Origin: GWC2-45-19 sp964358085
Lineage (GTDB): Bacteria; Patescibacteriota; Microgenomatia; CAZETR01; Amesbacteraceae
Assembly: GCA_964358085.1 (NCBI GenBank)
Contig: CAYHNU010000017.1
Location: 1 to 13,817 of the forward strand
DNA: 13,817 nucleotides
Reading direction: 5' to 3'
The translations under genes and the position numbers were made by a program. Of this stretch, positions 1 through 5,020 are shown in pieces; positions within the stretch are counted from its first letter, which is position 1; each line of letters starts with the position of its first letter. Under the pieces are notes generated by a model that worked only from the letters and a program-made list of their open reading frames with translations, was not told the origin of the DNA and searched no databases.

Positions 1-2
1 CG

Positions 3-65
3 GATGTGGTAAAAGCAGTAGATCCGGAAAAGGAGTTGAGGGAGTTGGTGGAGGCTTTTAAATAA
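3..65 (+). CDS. C-terminal tail of an unidentified protein (5' end outside window)
   Basis: The frame opening at base 3 reads about 20 residues ending in ELRELVEAFK and stops at TAA 63-65. The other two forward frames give an early stop or a glycine-rich tail that looks unlike protein. The charged, helix-like ending and its place just before a palindromic element suggest the end of a real gene. Too little is present to name a family. Confidence 0.5.
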   Translation, partial: DVVKAVDPEKELRELVEAFK

Positions 66-107
66 CTCACCCCCAGCCCCTCTCTTAATCTAAGAGAGGG
101 GTGTTAT
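62..107 (+). repeat. Palindromic repeat, copy 1 (right arm eroded)
   Basis: A perfect 11-bp stem (77-87 with 91-101, 3-nt loop) is preceded by AACTCACC at 64-71. A second copy at 9077-9143 has the same left arm, the same CCCTCTCTTA/TAAGAGAGGG core and a complete right arm. Here the right arm GGTGAGTTAT is shortened to GGTGTTAT. The left arm supplies the stop codon of the upstream gene, and the right arm runs into the -10 of the next gene. There is no T-tract, so it is a REP/MITE-like element that may act as a terminator, not a classical intrinsic terminator. Confidence 0.75.
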
Positions 108-110
108 ACT
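102..110 (+). promoter_or_regulatory. Extended -10 promoter (TGTTATACT) for the SDR gene
   Basis: TG-T-TATACT is an extended -10 with 5/6 match in the hexamer. It ends 7 nt before the ATG at 118, so transcription should begin at or one base before the start codon. No convincing -35 is seen because the palindromic repeat fills that position. The same spacing recurs before many genes in this window. Confidence 0.6.
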
Positions 111-117
111 TTGCTTA

Positions 118-789
118 ATGAATAAGGTGGTATTTATCACGGGGGCGAGCAGGGGAATAGGGTTGGCGACGGCGAGGAAGTTTGCGGACAACGGATGGAG
201 GGTGGCGGGGTTTTCTAACAAAACTGAAGGATATTATCAAATGGAAATGAATGACTACGACAGCATTCAGAAGGCAATAAAGAAAGCAGTTGCTGATTTG
301 GGAAGAGTGGATTGTCTAGTAAATTGTGCCGGAATTTTTGGCTATAAAAATTTGCAACAATATGATGTGGAAACAATGACTAAGGTGATGGGGGTAAATG
401 AGATGGGAATGTATTTAGTGACAAAAGAAGTTTTAAATTATATGACCGAGGGGTCAATGGTGTTTGTCGCCTCGACCGCGGCGCAGGTGGGAAGCTCGGA
501 CCCGGTGTACGCAGGGACAAAGTCTGCGGTTTTAGGATTTGTGAAGAGTATGGCTAAGGCGTTGGCGCCTAAAATTCGGGTGAATTGCGTTTCACCCGGG
601 GTAACTGAATCAGACATGACTAAAAACATGAATCCGGAAAGATTAAAACAATTAATAGACATGACCCTCCTTAAAAAAGCGGCTGTTCCTCAAGATATTG
701 CCAACGGGATTTATTTTCTGGCTAGTGAAGAAACCGGCCACATCACAGGAACGTGTCTGGACATTAATGGGGGGTACGTACTGCGATGA
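118..789 (+). CDS. Short-chain dehydrogenase/reductase (classical SDR)
   Basis: A 223-residue NAD(P)-dependent oxidoreductase of the classical SDR family, slightly shorter than the usual ~245. The coenzyme-binding GASRGIG lies at residues 9-15, NCAG at 69-72, the structural Asn at about 94, the catalytic Ser at about 119 and the YxxxK pair at Tyr131/Lys135. The PG motif after the active site (SPG, 159-161) and the C-terminal ITGTCLDINGGY are typical of the family. There is no acidic residue at the end of strand 2 and Arg12 lies in the glycine loop, so NADP(H) is a reasonable guess. The substrate cannot be read from sequence; FabG-like and sugar or polyol dehydrogenases share these motifs. The start ATG is placed by the -10 just upstream. 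Its stop overlaps the start of rpiB (ATGA), so the two are probably cotranscribed. Confidence 0.9.
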   Translation: MNKVVFITGASRGIGLATARKFADNGWRVAGFSNKTEGYYQMEMNDYDSIQKAIKKAVADLGRVDCLVNCAGIFGYKNLQQYDVETMTKVMGVNEMGMYLVTKEVLNYMTEGSMVFVASTAAQVGSSDPVYAGTKSAVLGFVKSMAKALAPKIRVNCVSPGVTESDMTKNMNPERLKQLIDMTLLKKAAVPQDIANGIYFLASEETGHITGTCLDINGGYVLR

Positions 790-1226
790 TATTTATTGGC
801 GCGGATCATAGAGGATTTGAATTAAAGGCTAAAATTGCTAAGTGGCTGGCGGGACGAGGGTATGAGTTTGAGGATGTGGGGGCCTTTGAATATGACCATG
901 AGGATGATTATGTGGATTTTGCTATTTCAGTTGGTGAGAAGACTGTAGAAAAAGGAGGACGGGGGATTGTGATTTGCGGATCTGGGGTGGGAGTGGATAT
1001 AGCGGCGAATAAAGTGGCAGGAGTGCGGTGCGGGCTGGGGTGGGAAGCGGATCAGGTGCACGCGGCGCGAAAAGAAGATAATATAAATGTATTGGCTTTG
1101 CCAGCTGATAATGTGGAAGAAGAAAAAGCCTTGAAACTAGCGGAAACTTTTTTGGAAACGGAGTTTGTGCAGACCGATAGGTATTTAAGACGGATCGAAA
1201 AAATATCCAGGTTTGAAAGGGGGTGA
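786..1226 (+). CDS. rpiB: Ribose-5-phosphate isomerase B (RpiB/LacAB family)
   Basis: A 146-residue RpiB/LacAB-family isomerase, predicted to interconvert ribose-5-phosphate and ribulose-5-phosphate in the non-oxidative pentose phosphate pathway. Visible signatures are the N-terminal IGADHRG (4-10), the CGSGVGVDIAANK loop (64-76) with the catalytic Cys64, and the phosphate-binding region around Arg81 and Arg95. The segment that is normally RxHNDANVLAL reads RKEDNINVLAL, so the usual ring-opening His is Glu97 here. That is either a lineage variant or a sign of altered chemistry. The start overlaps the SDR stop by 4 nt and the stop overlaps the region before the DUF378 gene, giving a three-gene unit. 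RPE and transketolase for the following steps lie further along the window. Confidence 0.88.
   Translation: MIFIGADHRGFELKAKIAKWLAGRGYEFEDVGAFEYDHEDDYVDFAISVGEKTVEKGGRGIVICGSGVGVDIAANKVAGVRCGLGWEADQVHAARKEDNINVLALPADNVEEEKALKLAETFLETEFVQTDRYLRRIEKISRFERG
1217..1226 (+). promoter_or_regulatory. Strong Shine-Dalgarno that decides the DUF378 start
   Basis: AAGGGGGTGA matches the anti-SD complement AAGGAGGTGA at 9 of 10 positions and ends 5 nt before TTG 1232. It includes the overlapping GTG at 1223, so that GTG is more likely part of the ribosome binding site than the start codon. Confidence 0.65.
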
Positions 1227-1231
1227 GGGAA

Positions 1232-1432
1232 TTGAAAACATTAGTAAAATTATCTAAATGGTTAGTCGTGCTAGGGGCCATTAACTGGGGGTTAGTGGCT
1301 CTTATGAAATTTAACCTAGTAACTCTCCTATTTGGCCAATGGCCAGTGATGGAGATGTGGGTATATACTTTAGTAGGCGCGGCGGGTGTCTGGGGAGCCT
1401 TTGCCATGTTAACCGACACTAAAAAGAAGTAA
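1232..1432 (+). CDS. Small DUF378-family membrane protein
   Basis: About 66 residues, with two predicted membrane helices (roughly residues 7-26 and 41-60) and a lysine-rich C-terminus. The first helix carries the GAINWGLVAL signature typical of DUF378 proteins, whose function is not known. A GTG at 1223 would add three residues, but the near-perfect Shine-Dalgarno at 1217-1226 points to TTG 1232 as the start, giving MKTLVKLSKW. This is unlike the leaderless genes around it. It follows rpiB in the same transcription unit and ends 21 nt before the PGK start. Confidence 0.75.
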   Translation: MKTLVKLSKWLVVLGAINWGLVALMKFNLVTLLFGQWPVMEMWVYTLVGAAGVWGAFAMLTDTKKK

Positions 1433-1438
1433 AAAGTG

Positions 1439-1447
1439 TGGTTAAAT
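1439..1447 (+). promoter_or_regulatory. Extended -10 promoter (TGGTTAAAT) for pgk
   Basis: TG-G-TTAAAT ends 6 nt before the ATG at 1454, placing +1 on the A of the start codon. The hexamer is a moderate match and no -35 is evident. It is supported mainly by the identical spacing seen before the other genes here. Confidence 0.45.
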
Positions 1448-1453
1448 TAAGTC

Positions 1454-2287
1454 ATGATACAACTGCCTGTAATTGGGGATGTGTTGGTTGCCGAAAAAAA
1501 AGTGTTGGTGAGGGCGGATCTTGAGTGGACTGGAAAAGATTCGCAGCGGGAGAAAGCTACGTTGGATATAGTGGAATATTTGCAGATTAGGGGAGCGAAA
1601 CAGATAAAGTTGATCGGGCACAAGGGGACGATGGCGGCAGATTTGAGGGCGGATCCGCGGGAAGAGGCCAATGACGAAAGCTTGGCAGAGGAGCTGGGAA
1701 GAGATTTCGATGTGTATGTAAATGAGGCGTTTGCGACGAGCCATGAAAAACATTGCTCGATTGATGCCCTTCCTCGCCTGATGGTTCGTCAGGGTAAACC
1801 TGTATGTGTAGGGTTGAGGTTTGAGAAGGAAATCGAGGTGCTATCGCAAATCGCAAATCGCAAATCGCAAATCGCAATTATAGGGGGAGCTAAGGGAAGT
1901 AAAGGAGTATATGCCGAGAAATTAGAGAATAGAGGTTGGACTGTGTTGAGAGGAGGACTGCTGCCGGGGGCGAAATTGCGGGAGGACGGATTAGATATAA
2001 GCGACGAAGAGATTAAGAGATTAAGAGATGAAGTAACTAAGGCGGAAACGATAGTTCTTGCCGGGCCGATGGGAAAGTATCAAGAGGCAGAGAAGGGGAC
2101 GAAAGAAGTGTTTACGGCGGTGGCCGAAAGCCGGGCATATAAAATTGCGGGTGGGGGAGATACGGAAGCGGCATTGGAAAAGTTTGGGTTAAAAGAGAAA
2201 TTTGACTGGATTTCGGTGGGCGGGGGAGCCATGCTGGAGTTTCTGGCAACAGGTACTTTGCCCGGAATAGAGGCTTTAATCGGCTAG
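1454..2287 (+). CDS. pgk: Compact phosphoglycerate kinase
   Basis: Predicted to transfer phosphate between 1,3-bisphosphoglycerate and ADP in glycolysis. It has 277 residues against about 390-415 for usual PGKs. Recognisable N-domain parts are VRAD (19-22), Arg32, GHKG (55-58, normally SHLGRP) and DVYVNEAF (86-93). C-domain parts are GGAK (144-147), GPMG (204-207), the nucleotide-binding GGGD (223-226) and GGGAMLEFL (246-254). Deletions relative to the family appear spread over both domains rather than at one end, so this looks like a miniaturised enzyme rather than a truncation. The Arg of SHLGRP, which contacts 3-phosphoglycerate, is missing. Two short DNA repeats lie in frame in the gene (1843-1877 and 2010-2041). 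The last 12 bases overlap the convergent PIN toxin gene. Confidence 0.85.
   Translation: MIQLPVIGDVLVAEKKVLVRADLEWTGKDSQREKATLDIVEYLQIRGAKQIKLIGHKGTMAADLRADPREEANDESLAEELGRDFDVYVNEAFATSHEKHCSIDALPRLMVRQGKPVCVGLRFEKEIEVLSQIANRKSQIAIIGGAKGSKGVYAEKLENRGWTVLRGGLLPGAKLREDGLDISDEEIKRLRDEVTKAETIVLAGPMGKYQEAEKGTKEVFTAVAESRAYKIAGGGDTEAALEKFGLKEKFDWISVGGGAMLEFLATGTLPGIEALIG
1843..1877 (+). repeat. Five perfect tandem copies of the heptamer ATCGCAA inside pgk
   Basis: The period is 7, so three units make one 21-nt cycle coding SQIANRK followed by SQIA. No frame on either strand contains a stop. The peptide falls in the linker between FEKEIEVL and the strand AIIGGAK, where family members vary in length and sequence. 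A related array lies in the GAPDH gene. Confidence 0.95.
2010..2041 (+). repeat. Octamer array AGATTAAG-like inside pgk
   Basis: Four consecutive 8-mers read AGATTAAG, AGATTAAG, AGATGAAG and TAACTAAG. They encode the charged helix EIKRLRDEVTK before the ETIVLAGPMG strand. The GATTAAG/ACTAAG units are the same as those bordering the four-helix-bundle gene at 3986-4425. Confidence 0.7.
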
Positions 2288-2650
2288 GGATGAGACGATT
2301 TTAGTTTTGCCGAAGAATTTCATTTTGAGAAGTTTATCATCGTTGGTTAAAAAATAGTCGCAACTAGCTTCGGCTGCGGAGTGAAGCTGAATATTGTCTT
2401 CTAGATCGGAGGTTGGCCCGTTTAATGAGTTGCTGTGAATCTTTATAGTAAAATCAACAATTTCAAACAGAGAAACAGTAGCACTTGTCGCATGGTCTGG
2501 CACTCTCTTTTTTCCGACATAAAACATAATGTGGGTTGATAGGGGGGAGACGTAGATCTTTTGTCCGTTTAAATCTTGTGCCAAGTGTTTGTTTCCTCGA
2601 TTTTCAATTAAGTCAATAAAAATATTAGTGTCGAGAAATATTTTTGCCAT
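2276..2650 (-). CDS. PIN-domain ribonuclease toxin
   Basis: A 124-residue PIN-domain protein, predicted to be the RNA-cleaving toxin of a type II toxin-antitoxin pair. The metal-binding acidic residues are Asp7 in FLDTN, Glu84/Asp85 in SDLEDNIQ and Asp104 in YFLTND. The middle Glu of VapC-type PINs is not obvious, as in PIN subfamilies with an L-S-x-x-x-x-Y-Y-type helix here. It overlaps the antitoxin gene by 26 nt with the antitoxin first, the usual order. Its 3' end overlaps the end of pgk by 12 nt on the opposite strand. It is one of only two confident minus-strand genes and has a more AT-rich, less G-biased composition, so the pair probably arrived as a module between pgk and gap. Confidence 0.85.
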   Translation of the reverse strand: MAKIFLDTNIFIDLIENRGNKHLAQDLNGQKIYVSPLSTHIMFYVGKKRVPDHATSATVSLFEIVDFTIKIHSNSLNGPTSDLEDNIQLHSAAEASCDYFLTNDDKLLKMKFFGKTKIVSSLAD

Positions 2651-2894
2651 ACTTTTTCTCTAAATGTTGACGGTATCGTTTCTCCCTTTCTTTGTATGAA
2701 AGTTTTGGCAGATTCATTTTTTCTGCGAGTTCGAGCATTCTTTTAGCATTAAAAATTTTTTCCCCGGGTTTTTTGGGCATGATCTCGCCGATAATTTTGG
2801 AGCGATGAATTAACTCGACTGACTCTCCGGCCAGAAGCATGTCGATCAAAGCAGACGATTTAGTTCTAAGTTGGGTAGTCGTCAGGTAGTTCAT
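2625..2894 (-). CDS. Phd/YefM-type antitoxin
   Basis: An 89-residue protein whose N-terminal TTTQLRTKSSALIDMLLAGE and following VELIHRSKIIGEIMP match the Phd/YefM antitoxin fold: a DNA-binding N-terminal domain with a helix, then a strand pair. The lysine-rich C-terminal tail would wrap the PIN toxin encoded immediately downstream with a 26-nt overlap. Such antitoxins usually repress their own promoter, and repeated AGTGTATA units lie in the promoter here (2906-2928). The start ATG is 5 nt from the predicted transcription start, so the mRNA would be almost leaderless. Confidence 0.85.
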   Translation of the reverse strand: MNYLTTTQLRTKSSALIDMLLAGESVELIHRSKIIGEIMPKKPGEKIFNAKRMLELAEKMNLPKLSYKEREKRYRQHLEKKYGKNISRH

Positions 2895-2905
2895 ATGTAT
2901 TTTTG

Positions 2906-2934
2906 AGTGTATACTTAAGTGTATATATTGTCAA
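2906..2934 (-). promoter_or_regulatory. Promoter and likely operator of the Phd/PIN module
   Basis: On the minus strand a perfect TTGACA (2934-2929), a 17-nt spacer and TACACT (2911-2906) form a sigma70-type promoter. The spacer holds direct AGTGTATA repeats and an imperfect palindrome around CTTAAG, a plausible binding site for the antitoxin. Its -35 overlaps that of gap on the other strand. Confidence 0.65.
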
Positions 2935-2956
2935 GGGGTTAGAATAACTGTATTCT
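2928..2956 (+). promoter_or_regulatory. Promoter of gap, overlapping the divergent toxin-antitoxin promoter
   Basis: TTGTCA (2928-2933), a 17-nt spacer and TATTCT (2951-2956) precede the ATG at 2963 by exactly 6 nt, so gap should be leaderless. The -35 hexamers of the two divergent promoters share five of their bases. Confidence 0.65.
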
Positions 2957-2962
2957 TAGATT

Positions 2963-3997
2963 ATGGTGAAAGTGGCTATTAATGGATTTGGGAGGATTGG
3001 AAGATTGGCATTTCGGATTTGGCTGCTCAAGCATCATAATGAGATGGAGGTGGTGGCAATTAACACCAGCGGATCAATGGATACGGATGGGTGGGCACAT
3101 TTACTGATGCACGATACGACTTATAGAAAGTTTGAGATTCCCGTAACGGCCGACCAAGACAATTTAATTATAGAAAGCATGGGGCTAAAGATCCCGGTGT
3201 TGGCGCAGAAAGATCCGGAGCTGCTGCCGTGGACTAAGTATGGAGTAGACGTAGTAATGGAGTGTACGGGAAAGTTTACGGACGAGATTGGAGCATTGAA
3301 ACATGCTAAAGCCGGGGCGAAGAAAGTGATTATCTCCGCTCCGCATAAAGGCGGGAATGTGGGGACTTATGTGTTAGGAGTTGATACCCAAACCTCAAAT
3401 CCCAAATCGCAAAACCCAATTGTTATTTCTAACGCCAGTTGTACGACAAACTGCGTGACGCCGGTGGCAGCGGTAATGCAGGCCAAGTTTGGAATTAAAA
3501 AAGCCATGATGACTACTGTGCATGCCTATACGGATGATCAGGCGCTGCAAGATGGATCGCACCAAGATTTGCGAAGAGCCAGGGCGGCGGCGGCCAACAT
3601 TGTGCCGACTTCCACCGGGGCGGCCATTGCCACGACGGAAGTAATACCGGAGTTAAAAGGACTATTTGATGGTATAAGTTTGCGGGTGCCGGTGCTGACG
3701 GGGTCGATAAGCGATTTTGTGTTTGTGACAAAAAGAGCGGTGACGCGGGAGGAAGTAAATCAGGCATTTGTGGAGGCGGCCAACGATCCGAAATATAAAG
3801 GCATACTTGGGGTGAGTGATGGATATTTGGTGTCTTCGGATATTATTGGTAGTTCATATAGTGCGATTATTGATCCGGAATTTACGCAGGTTATTGACGG
3901 AGATCTAGTAAAAGTGCTGGCCTGGTATGACAATGAATGGGGATATGCTAACCGGTTAGTGGAACAGACGATTATATTTGGACAAGATACTAAGTGA
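2963..3997 (+). CDS. gap: Glyceraldehyde-3-phosphate dehydrogenase, NAD(P) type
   Basis: A 344-residue phosphorylating GAPDH that converts glyceraldehyde-3-phosphate to 1,3-bisphosphoglycerate. The Rossmann signature INGFGRIGR is at 6-14, catalytic Cys160 in SNASCTTNC, His187 in HAYTDDQ, and the substrate-binding stretches PTSTGAA and WYDNEWGYANR follow. At the end of strand 2 the usual NAD-selecting Asp is Thr35 (INTSG). The usual Leu-Pro before HxDLRRARAA is Gly198-Ser199. Both changes are the pattern seen in NADP-using photosynthetic GAPDHs, so dual or NADP preference is likely. A CAAATCC-like repeat encodes the loop at about residues 143-152. The last codons and stop (DTK) come from repeat DNA bordering the next gene. 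The start is fixed by the promoter 6 nt upstream. Confidence 0.96.
   Translation: MVKVAINGFGRIGRLAFRIWLLKHHNEMEVVAINTSGSMDTDGWAHLLMHDTTYRKFEIPVTADQDNLIIESMGLKIPVLAQKDPELLPWTKYGVDVVMECTGKFTDEIGALKHAKAGAKKVIISAPHKGGNVGTYVLGVDTQTSNPKSQNPIVISNASCTTNCVTPVAAVMQAKFGIKKAMMTTVHAYTDDQALQDGSHQDLRRARAAAANIVPTSTGAAIATTEVIPELKGLFDGISLRVPVLTGSISDFVFVTKRAVTREEVNQAFVEAANDPKYKGILGVSDGYLVSSDIIGSSYSAIIDPEFTQVIDGDLVKVLAWYDNEWGYANRLVEQTIIFGQDTK
3389..3420 (+). repeat. CAAATCC/CAAATCG heptamer array inside gap
   Basis: CAAATCC, CAAATCG and CAAAACC-like units occur in tandem and encode QTSNPKSQNP, the variable loop just before the strand leading to catalytic SNASC. This is the same unit, in rotated form (ATCGCAA), as the array in pgk. 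Confidence 0.7.
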
Positions 3998-4425
3998 TTA
4001 AGAGACTAAGAAATGAGGTGATTAAGGGATTAAGATACTAAGTATGGGAATGTCATTTAGAGATTTAAACATTTGGAAAAAAGGTTACACCTTGGTTTTG
4101 AGAGTTTATCAAGTTAGTTCTAGTTTTCCTGTTGACGAGAGACATGGATTGACCAATCAAGTAAGAAGGTCGGCCAATTCGGTGATAGCTAATATTGCTG
4201 AATCTTTTGGAAGATTTTATTATGCGGATAAGTGTAGAGTTTTATATCAGTCGCGCGGAGAGATAGTGGAAACACAGAGCCATCTTTCGGTTGCCAGGGG
4301 ATTGGGTTATATTAAAGAGGCTGACTTTGTATTCCTAGACAAGGAATATGAGGGTTTGGGTGTGGGGGTAAACTCTTATATTTCCAGTCTAAAAGCTTAA
4401 TTACTTAATCTCTTAGTATCTTAAT
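3986..4425 (+). mobile_element. IVS-like element: four-helix-bundle gene inside inverted repeats
   Basis: A 14-bp perfect inverted repeat (4029-4042 with 4412-4425) encloses the four-helix-bundle gene. A second, 17-nt pair overlaps it: GATACTAAGTGATTAAG at 3986-4002 matches the reverse complement of 4404-4420 at 16 of 17 positions. Further GATTAAG and ACTAAG units fill 3997-4042. The left repeat supplies the last two codons and the stop of gap. A transcript could fold into a long stem closing a ~370-nt loop, the same arrangement as 23S rRNA intervening sequences that encode this protein family. Mobility is inferred, not shown. Confidence 0.6.
4044..4400 (+). CDS. Four-helix-bundle protein, 23S rRNA IVS (S23/TIGR02436) family
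   Basis: 118 residues matching the small basic four-helix-bundle proteins first found in 23S rRNA intervening sequences and related to the Avd accessory proteins of diversity-generating retroelements. Visible family features are FRDLNIWKKGY (5-15), the FP-x-DERHGLTNQVRRSANSVIANIAESFGR core (28 onward) and the C-terminal YISSLKA. The biochemical role of free-standing members is unsettled; nucleic-acid binding is the usual assumption. It begins 2 nt after the inner left repeat and ends just before the right repeats. ATG 4050 is an alternative start. A weak -10-like TAAGAT lies 7 nt before ATG 4044. It separates gap from rpe but is not part of sugar metabolism. Confidence 0.88.
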   Translation: MGMSFRDLNIWKKGYTLVLRVYQVSSSFPVDERHGLTNQVRRSANSVIANIAESFGRFYYADKCRVLYQSRGEIVETQSHLSVARGLGYIKEADFVFLDKEYEGLGVGVNSYISSLKA

Positions 4426-4437
4426 AACTTTTTAATT

Positions 4438-5019
4438 ATGCAAATAATTCCGGCGATATTAACAAGTGAGGTGCAAGAGTTGGATAGTTTGTTGAGAAAA
4501 ATTCGAGATAGCCAAAAGTTTGAAAGAGTGCAGATTGATTTTGTAGATGGAGAATATGCCAAAAATTTGACTATTAAACCTACGGAGATAGACATGGTGC
4601 CATATCTACCATTGAAATTTGATGCACACTTGATGGTAAGAGGAGACAACGCACTTTTTTGGGGGAAAAACGCAATTCAGATGGGGTTTGAAAGAGTGAT
4701 CATGCAAATTGAGTCTGGGGAAAGCGATGATTATAAATGTGTGGGAATAGACCTAGATACTCCAGTAGAAACGGTGCAAAAAAGACTAAAAGATTTGGAG
4801 TTGGTACTTTTGATGAGCGTGAAAGCTGGATTTGGAAACCAGAAGTTTGATGAGGTGGTTTATGGAAAAATAAGTTACTTAAGTAACTTACGAAGCTTGG
4901 GAAACTTGAAATTTAAAATCTGTGTGGATGGGGGAGTAGAGCAGGAACATTTGCCGATTTTGGAAAAAATGGGGGTGGATGAGGTGGCGGTGGGTGCGAA
5001 GCGGGTGTTAGAATGGTAA
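4438..5019 (+). CDS. rpe: Ribulose-phosphate 3-epimerase-like TIM-barrel protein
   Basis: A 193-residue protein of the RPE family, predicted to interconvert ribulose-5-phosphate and xylulose-5-phosphate. The N-terminal IIPAILTS, QIDFVDG (32-38), FDAHLM (61-66), MSVKAGFGNQKF and ICVDGGV (171-177) follow the family order. Three of the four metal ligands are present: Asp34, His64 and Asp173. The first, normally His in HVDVMDG, is Gln32. It is about 25 residues shorter than typical RPEs. A 20-bp perfect palindrome and degenerate 9-mer repeats code for the loop before the final active-site strand. The gene ends VLEW, and these codons contain the promoter of the next gene. The missing ligand leaves some doubt about activity, but the pathway context supports the call. 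Confidence 0.8.
   Translation: MQIIPAILTSEVQELDSLLRKIRDSQKFERVQIDFVDGEYAKNLTIKPTEIDMVPYLPLKFDAHLMVRGDNALFWGKNAIQMGFERVIMQIESGESDDYKCVGIDLDTPVETVQKRLKDLELVLLMSVKAGFGNQKFDEVVYGKISYLSNLRSLGNLKFKICVDGGVEQEHLPILEKMGVDEVAVGAKRVLEW
4871..4916 (+). repeat. 20-bp palindrome and 9-mer repeats inside rpe
   Basis: TAAGTTACTT at 4871-4880 is followed directly by its exact reverse complement at 4881-4890. Three degenerate 9-mers then read AGTAACTTA, CGAAGCTTG and GGAAACTTG, coding SNL-RSL-GNL. The segment encodes the loop between the GKI helix and the ICVDGG strand, a variable region in RPEs. Confidence 0.8.
5006..5014 (+). promoter_or_regulatory. Extended -10 (TGTTAGAAT) inside the end of rpe
   Basis: TG-T-TAGAAT ends 6 nt before the ATG at 5021. 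It lies within the last codons of rpe. The identical nonamer precedes the LOG gene at 5974-5982. Confidence 0.6.
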
Positions 5020-5020
5020 T

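Noticed and set aside
77..101. Classical intrinsic terminator
   Set aside because: The stem is strong but no T-tract follows and the same structure recurs as a dispersed repeat, so it is listed as a repeat.
922..1419. Minus-strand 165-codon frame
   Set aside because: It lies opposite rpiB and the DUF378 gene, is rich in Pro/Leu/Ser as expected of the complement of G-rich coding DNA, and has no recognisable domain.
1843..1877. CRISPR or regulatory iteron array
   Set aside because: Units are 7 nt with no spacers and lie in frame inside pgk.
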